NCBI GenBank assembly: GCA_028685445.1
Contig: JAQUDY010000035.1
Coordinates: 1-9,158, forward strand
Direction of reading: 5' to 3'
Source of the DNA: Bacilli bacterium
GTDB taxonomy: Bacteria > Bacillota_I > Bacilli_A > RF39 > UBA660
Length of the DNA stretch: 9,158 nt
The translations under genes and the position numbers were made by a program. How positions within the stretch are numbered: the stretch's first letter is position 1; each line of letters opens with the position of its first letter. The notes beneath the pieces are model-generated. The model did no database searches and was not told the DNA's origin. It saw only the letters and a list, made by a program, of their open reading frames with translations. Of this stretch, positions 6,339 to 9,158 are shown one piece after another.

Positions 6339-6786
6339 AGTAAAAGAATATTTTAAACCATTTAATATGGAAGATGAAATCATTGAGTTAGATAAATCTA
6401 GTGCGACTGTAGCTCTTGCTGCAGAGGCTTTAGGTTGCATGACAAACGAAATTGCTAAAAGCTTAGCTTTTATAGTAAATGAGGTTCCAATATTAGTACT
6501 AACATCTGGAGATGTTAAAATTGATAATAGTAAATTTAAAAATACTTTTGAAACAAGAGCGAGAATGATTAAACCTGATGAAGTTGAAAAACTAATAGGT
6601 CATGATATTGGTGGTGTATGTCCTTTTGGAATAAACGATAATGTTAAAGTTTATTTGGATGAAAGCTTAAAAAAATTAAAATACGCTTATCCTGCATGTG
6701 GTAGTAGTAATAGTGCAATAAAATTAACAGTTGATCAATTAGAGAAATTTTCAAGCTATCAAAAATGGGTTGATGTTTCTAAATAA
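6325..6786 (+). CDS. ybaK: YbaK/EbsC family aminoacyl-tRNA deacylase (Cys-tRNA(Pro) type)
   Basis: Members hydrolyse mischarged tRNA, typically Cys-tRNA(Pro) in YbaK or Ala-tRNA(Pro) in ProX, as trans-editing factors in the cytoplasm. The single 153-residue domain has the family pattern: an N-terminal helix, the SSATVALAAEALGC segment, IAKSLAFIV with the conserved Lys45 of the active site, LTSGD, a GHDIGGVCPFGI loop and a YPACGSSNSAIKLT strand near the C-terminus. The exact tRNA substrate cannot be told from sequence, so the symbol names the family. The ATG lies inside the end of the carboxypeptidase gene (14-base overlap) with only a weak AGAAGAG ribosome site, so translational coupling is likely. 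It ends 23 bases before the next promoter. The gene pair has no obvious functional link; co-expression is the simplest reading. Confidence 0.88.
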   Translation: MAIDKVKEYFKPFNMEDEIIELDKSSATVALAAEALGCMTNEIAKSLAFIVNEVPILVLTSGDVKIDNSKFKNTFETRARMIKPDEVEKLIGHDIGGVCPFGINDNVKVYLDESLKKLKYAYPACGSSNSAIKLTVDQLEKFSSYQKWVDVSK

Positions 6787-6790
6787 ATTA

Positions 6791-6828
6791 TCACTATAAA
6801 AATATTTATGATATAATTATTTTAGTGA
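6791..6828. repeat. Short inverted repeat flanking the -10 of the small-protein operon
   Basis: TCACTA (6791-6796) and TAGTGA (6823-6828) are perfect complements on either side of the -10 element, extended on the inner side by AAAA/TTTT out of register. It could be an operator; chance is possible in such AT-rich sequence. Confidence 0.25.
6809..6817 (+). promoter_or_regulatory. Extended -10 promoter of the three-gene operon
   Basis: TGATATAAT with -10 at 6812-6817. TTATCA at 6788-6793 is a fair -35 (four of six) at 18 bp. Transcription should begin near 6824, at the GTGAGG ribosome site (6825-6830), giving a leader of about 13 nt. Confidence 0.55.
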
Positions 6829-6836
6829 GGTAAACT

Positions 6837-7043
6837 ATGAATAAAAAAGAAAAAATCAAGCTTTTAAATGAAGTTGAAGACTTAATTATTGAGTTGAAAG
6901 GTATCGATGGTGGCGAACTACACCTAATAGGAATTTCTATTCACGAATACGAAAATCCAACGTGGGAAACTGTTGATAAATTAAAAAAGTATTTAACTAC
7001 AACTCAAGAAAAGAAAGAGGTTAAAACATATTATGGGAGATAG
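6837..7043 (+). CDS. Small protein of unknown function (68 aa)
   Basis: Not recognised. It is a soluble protein with no signal or membrane segment. An N-terminal charged helix (about residues 2-21, KKEKIKLLNEVEDLIIELKG) is followed by a short beta-type stretch (ELHLIGISIHEYENPTWE), a second helix (about 44-54) and a basic tail ending in YYGR. Real coding use is supported by its own promoter and GAGG ribosome site six bases before the ATG, and by an 11-base overlap with the next gene, in which the E2-like ATG sits inside its last codons. It is the only intact gene here ending in TAG. The overlap suggests fixed-ratio production with the E2-like protein, so an accessory or binding partner is plausible but unproven. 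Confidence 0.7.
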   Translation: MNKKEKIKLLNEVEDLIIELKGIDGGELHLIGISIHEYENPTWETVDKLKKYLTTTQEKKEVKTYYGR

Positions 7044-7881
7044 AAAAGATGCAACGCTTGTAAGAGATATTGATGGAATGCATGGACTAATGGCCCATGT
7101 CAAACCTTATCGAGCAGATTCTGATGTTTATATTAATCAAAAAATAGATGTTACAGAATTAGTGAAATATTATGATAAACTAAAAAAAGATAATCCGGAT
7201 ATTAAATACACTTATTTTCATATGTTTTGTACAGCTTTCGGAAAAACAGTTTATAACCGCCCTCTTTTAAATAGATTTGTTATAAATAAAAAATATTATG
7301 ATCGAAAAGATATTACTATTTCTTTCGTTGCTAAAAGAGAGTTTACAGATGAGTCAGAAGAAAATTTTTCTGTTATCAAAGTAGAAAAAAATGATAATAT
7401 TCATACATTAAGAGACAAAATATCAGGACAAGTTAAAAATATTAGGTCAAGTAAATTAAATAATGCGGATAAATTTATGGAAATTATTGGTAAATTACCT
7501 AAGTTTTTTAAAAGTATTATTACTTTTATAATTAAATTTGCGGATAATCATGATTTATTACCTGAGTCTTTAACTAAAGATTCTATATACCATACTTCAG
7601 TTATTGTTTCTAATTTAGGTAGTATTAATTGTGGAGCAATATATCATAATTTAACTGACTTTGGTACTAATTCTATTTTAATAACAATGGGAGAAATAAA
7701 AGATGAACCAATTGTTATTAATGGTAAAGTAGAAATTAGAAAAATGTGTGAGTTTGGTGTTAATTTAGATGAACGAATTGCAGATGGATTTTATTTTGTT
7801 AAATCATTAAAAGTTTTCGAACATATACTACAAAATCCAAAGTTATTAGAAGATGATGCTAATACTAAAATAGAAATATAA
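7033..7881 (+). CDS. Stand-alone E2-acyltransferase-like (CAT-fold) protein lacking catalytic His
   Basis: The 282 residues match the catalytic core of 2-oxoacid dehydrogenase E2 / chloramphenicol-acetyltransferase folds: a DVTELVKYYDKLK strand-helix, TYFHMFCTAFGKTVYNRPLLNRFV (the usual AxAxALxxxPxLN region), ITISFVAKRE, VIVSNLGSINCGAIYH, then ITMGEIKDEPIV and NLDERIADG near residues 245-252. There are no lipoyl or peripheral-subunit-binding domains. The HRxxDG active-site motif reads E247-R-I-A-D251-G252, so the general-base His is Glu. Ordinary acyl transfer is therefore doubtful; a binding, scaffold or divergent catalytic role is more likely. A hydrophobic stretch at about 160-175 may be a surface helix. 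The ATG overlaps the upstream gene by 11 bases, with AAAGAGG a long 12 bases upstream, implying coupling. Confidence 0.8.
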   Translation: MGDRKDATLVRDIDGMHGLMAHVKPYRADSDVYINQKIDVTELVKYYDKLKKDNPDIKYTYFHMFCTAFGKTVYNRPLLNRFVINKKYYDRKDITISFVAKREFTDESEENFSVIKVEKNDNIHTLRDKISGQVKNIRSSKLNNADKFMEIIGKLPKFFKSIITFIIKFADNHDLLPESLTKDSIYHTSVIVSNLGSINCGAIYHNLTDFGTNSILITMGEIKDEPIVINGKVEIRKMCEFGVNLDERIADGFYFVKSLKVFEHILQNPKLLEDDANTKIEI

Positions 7882-7887
7882 TTACAT

Positions 7888-7893
7888 AAGGAG
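7888..7893 (+). promoter_or_regulatory. Ribosome binding site deciding the start of the papain-like gene
   Basis: AAGGAG ends five bases before ATG at 7899. The in-frame GTG at 7893 overlaps the site itself and cannot be the working start. Confidence 0.65.
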
Positions 7894-7898
7894 TGCAC

Positions 7899-8441
7899 AT
7901 GAAAAAAATATACATAATGTTTTCATATACCGGAACTTTGTTTTCTAAATTTCTAACTTTATTTTCTGAGGAAAAATATGTACACGTTAGCATTGCTTTA
8001 GATTCCAAATTTAAAAACGTTTATTCTTTTGGAAGAAAAAATCCTAGAAGGATATTTCCTGCAGGATTTGTTAAAGAAGATTTAAAACTAATATATACTT
8101 TATATTCTAACTCTATTACAAGGATTTATGAGTTAGAAATCAGTGAAGACCAATATAATAAGTTGAAAAAAATTATTAATGAGACGTATATTAATAATGA
8201 AAAAATGTATCGCTATAATATTAAAGGGCTCCCTATGATTAATTTTAATTTAAGTTATCAAAGAGAATATCATTACGTTTGTAGTCAATTTTGTGGAAAA
8301 GTATTAATGGACGCTGGAATATATGATTTTAACAAAGATTACTCTATAATAAAACCGAAAGACTTGATTGAGTTAGAAAATTTAAAATTAATTTATGAAG
8401 GAAGAATAAAAGATTATTTTAAGATAGAAAAAAACACTTAA
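7899..8441 (+). CDS. NlpC/P60-like (permuted papain fold, YiiX type) putative Cys hydrolase
   Basis: The 180-residue protein shows the order typical of permuted papain-like enzymes. An early His is in YVHVSIALD (His29), after an N-terminal strand IYIMFSYTG and helix. A later Cys-containing helix start is YVCSQFCGKVLMDAG (Cys128; Cys132 also present). His-before-Cys order separates this group (YiiX, YaeF, LRAT-like) from ordinary NlpC/P60 proteins, where Cys comes first. Relatives act as amidases, peptidases or acyltransferases on peptides, lipids or wall fragments; the substrate is unknown. No signal peptide is evident, so the product is likely cytoplasmic or only peripherally membrane-bound. 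It follows the E2-like gene by 17 bases in the same operon and ends at a shared terminator with phosphoketolase. The start at 7899 is chosen from the AAGGAG spacing. Confidence 0.7.
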   Translation: MKKIYIMFSYTGTLFSKFLTLFSEEKYVHVSIALDSKFKNVYSFGRKNPRRIFPAGFVKEDLKLIYTLYSNSITRIYELEISEDQYNKLKKIINETYINNEKMYRYNIKGLPMINFNLSYQREYHYVCSQFCGKVLMDAGIYDFNKDYSIIKPKDLIELENLKLIYEGRIKDYFKIEKNT

Positions 8442-8460
8442 TTATTGTTAAAGTGTTTTT
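8430..8460. terminator. Two-way terminator between papain-like and phosphoketolase genes
   Basis: AAAAACACTT (8430-8439) pairs perfectly with AAGTGTTTTT (8451-8460) around an 11-base loop. A T-run follows on each strand. The left arm is in the last codons of the rightward gene and the right arm reaches the phosphoketolase stop. Confidence 0.65.
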
Positions 8461-9158
8461 ATTTGCTATTCCATTTAAAATTTACTACTTCAGGAATATC
8501 TACTCCATGTTCTCTAATATATTTCTCATGATATTTTAAAGTGTCTAACATTTTTTGTTTTAAAGATTCTTCTTTTGCTGGAGAAATATTAATATACTTT
8601 AAAACATCTAGTACTAGATTATATCGATCTAATTTATTTTGAACTCTCATATCAAAAGGGGTTGTTATTGTCCCTTCTTCTATATAACCATGCACATGTA
8701 AATCTTGGTTTTCACGTTTATAAGTAAGTTGATGAATTAAATCTGGATATCCATGAAAAGCAAATATTATTGGTTTATCGGTAGTAAACAACTCATTATA
8801 TTCTTGATCAGTTAGTCCGTGTGGGTGATGCTGATTAGAAACTAATTTCATTAAGTCAATAACATTAACTACTCTAACTTTGATTTCTGGAATATTCTCT
8901 TTTAAAATTTGTTGCGCTGCTAATACTTCTAAAGTTGGAGTATCACCAGCACAAGCAAGGACTACATCAGGATTTTGATCACTTGCCCAATTAAAAATCC
9001 CTATTCCTTTTGCACAATGAACTTTTGCTGCGTCCATACTTAACCATTGAGGTCTATCATGTTTTGATGCTACTATAACGTTTATATAATTTTTTGTGCC
9101 AATTATATGATGAAAACTAGAAAGCAATGTATTAGCATCACATGGCAAATAAATTCTT
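8459..9158 (-). CDS. xfp: Phosphoketolase, C-terminal part (5' end beyond window)
   Basis: A thiamine-diphosphate enzyme that splits xylulose 5-phosphate (and often fructose 6-phosphate) with phosphate into acetyl phosphate plus a shorter sugar phosphate, the key step of heterofermentative and bifid-type pathways. About 232 of the usual roughly 790-800 residues are visible. The frame continues to the right edge through codons reading RIYLPCDANTLLS, so the TTG at 9146-9148 is an internal Leu, not a start. Family-specific blocks are RPQWLSMD, DVVLACAGDTPTLEVLAA, HHPHGLTDQEYNELF, KPIIFAFHGYP and HGYIEEGTITTPFDMRVQNKLDRYNLV, the C-terminal XFP domain. Whether it accepts fructose 6-phosphate cannot be told. 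It is transcribed leftward and stops at the terminator shared with the papain-like gene. Confidence 0.95.
   Translation of the reverse strand, partial: RIYLPCDANTLLSSFHHIIGTKNYINVIVASKHDRPQWLSMDAAKVHCAKGIGIFNWASDQNPDVVLACAGDTPTLEVLAAQQILKENIPEIKVRVVNVIDLMKLVSNQHHPHGLTDQEYNELFTTDKPIIFAFHGYPDLIHQLTYKRENQDLHVHGYIEEGTITTPFDMRVQNKLDRYNLVLDVLKYINISPAKEESLKQKMLDTLKYHEKYIREHGVDIPEVVNFKWNSK

Noticed and set aside
7893..7898. GTG at 7893 as start of the papain-like gene
   Set aside because: The codon overlaps the AAGGAG ribosome site. ATG at 7899 has correct spacing.
1003..8121. AGG codons (for example in the macro, E2-like and papain-like genes) as Met, as reported for some uncultured Bacilli
   Set aside because: Only a few AGG codons are present and none falls at a position I can identify as conserved Met or Arg, so the window cannot test it.
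9146..9148. TTG as a start codon giving a short stand-alone phosphoketolase-like protein
   Set aside because: The frame continues upstream to the window edge with conserved phosphoketolase residues, so this is an internal Leu of a truncated view.
1..9158. CRISPR array, tRNA, rRNA, riboswitch, insertion sequence or attachment site
   Set aside because: No spaced direct repeats, cloverleaf-like sequence, conserved aptamer core, transposase or terminal repeats were seen when reading both strands.

Overview
The window is a strongly AT-rich, tightly packed bacterial segment. Trp is read from TGG in all six intact-gene cases I checked. Stops are TAA, with one TAG, and no intact gene ends in TGA. 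A D-Ala-D-Ala carboxypeptidase shows a peptidoglycan-making cell, and the phosphoketolase points to heterofermentative-type sugar metabolism. Together with the Firmicutes-style NagB active-site loop, this suggests a low-GC member of the Bacilli or a walled, Mollicutes-related gut lineage using code 11. This placement is inference; no rRNA or tRNA is present.

Layout, left to right. At 1-435 (-) is the N-terminal part of an unrecognised, membrane-anchored protein that runs off the left edge. At 541-1062 (+) is a macro-domain protein, which abuts tail-to-tail (zero gap) a calcineurin-like metallophosphoesterase with an N-terminal helical, probably winged-helix domain (1063-2046, -). The 2047-2590 gap is not empty: it holds the phosphoesterase promoter, a decayed leftward reading frame with two in-frame stops (about 2153-2560), and a perfect inverted repeat forming back-to-back extended -10 elements. 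Next is a half-size ABC exporter with a degenerate nucleotide-binding domain (2606-4300, +), convergent with nagB (4306-5037, -). A divergent region then drives a secreted D-Ala-D-Ala carboxypeptidase (5124-6338, +) overlapping a YbaK/EbsC aminoacyl-tRNA deacylase (6325-6786, +). A second rightward operon holds a 68-residue unknown protein, a stand-alone E2-acyltransferase-like protein lacking the catalytic His, and a NlpC/P60-like (permuted papain fold) protein (6837-8441). It converges on the C-terminal third of a phosphoketolase (8459 to the right edge, -).

Two themes repeat. Four rightward transcription units begin with an extended -10 of the form TGNTATAAT placed so that the predicted start of transcription lies only about 12-16 nt before the start codon, at or next to the Shine-Dalgarno. 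In addition, each of the three convergent gene pairs is separated by a perfect AT-rich inverted repeat whose arms run into the 3' coding ends, which looks like a shared two-way terminator.

Housekeeping roles are clear for nagB (amino-sugar use), the carboxypeptidase (wall maturation), YbaK (translation quality control) and phosphoketolase (carbon catabolism). The less understood parts are the macro/phosphoesterase pair, the orphan degenerate ABC exporter beside a gene remnant, and the small-protein/E2-like/papain-like operon.
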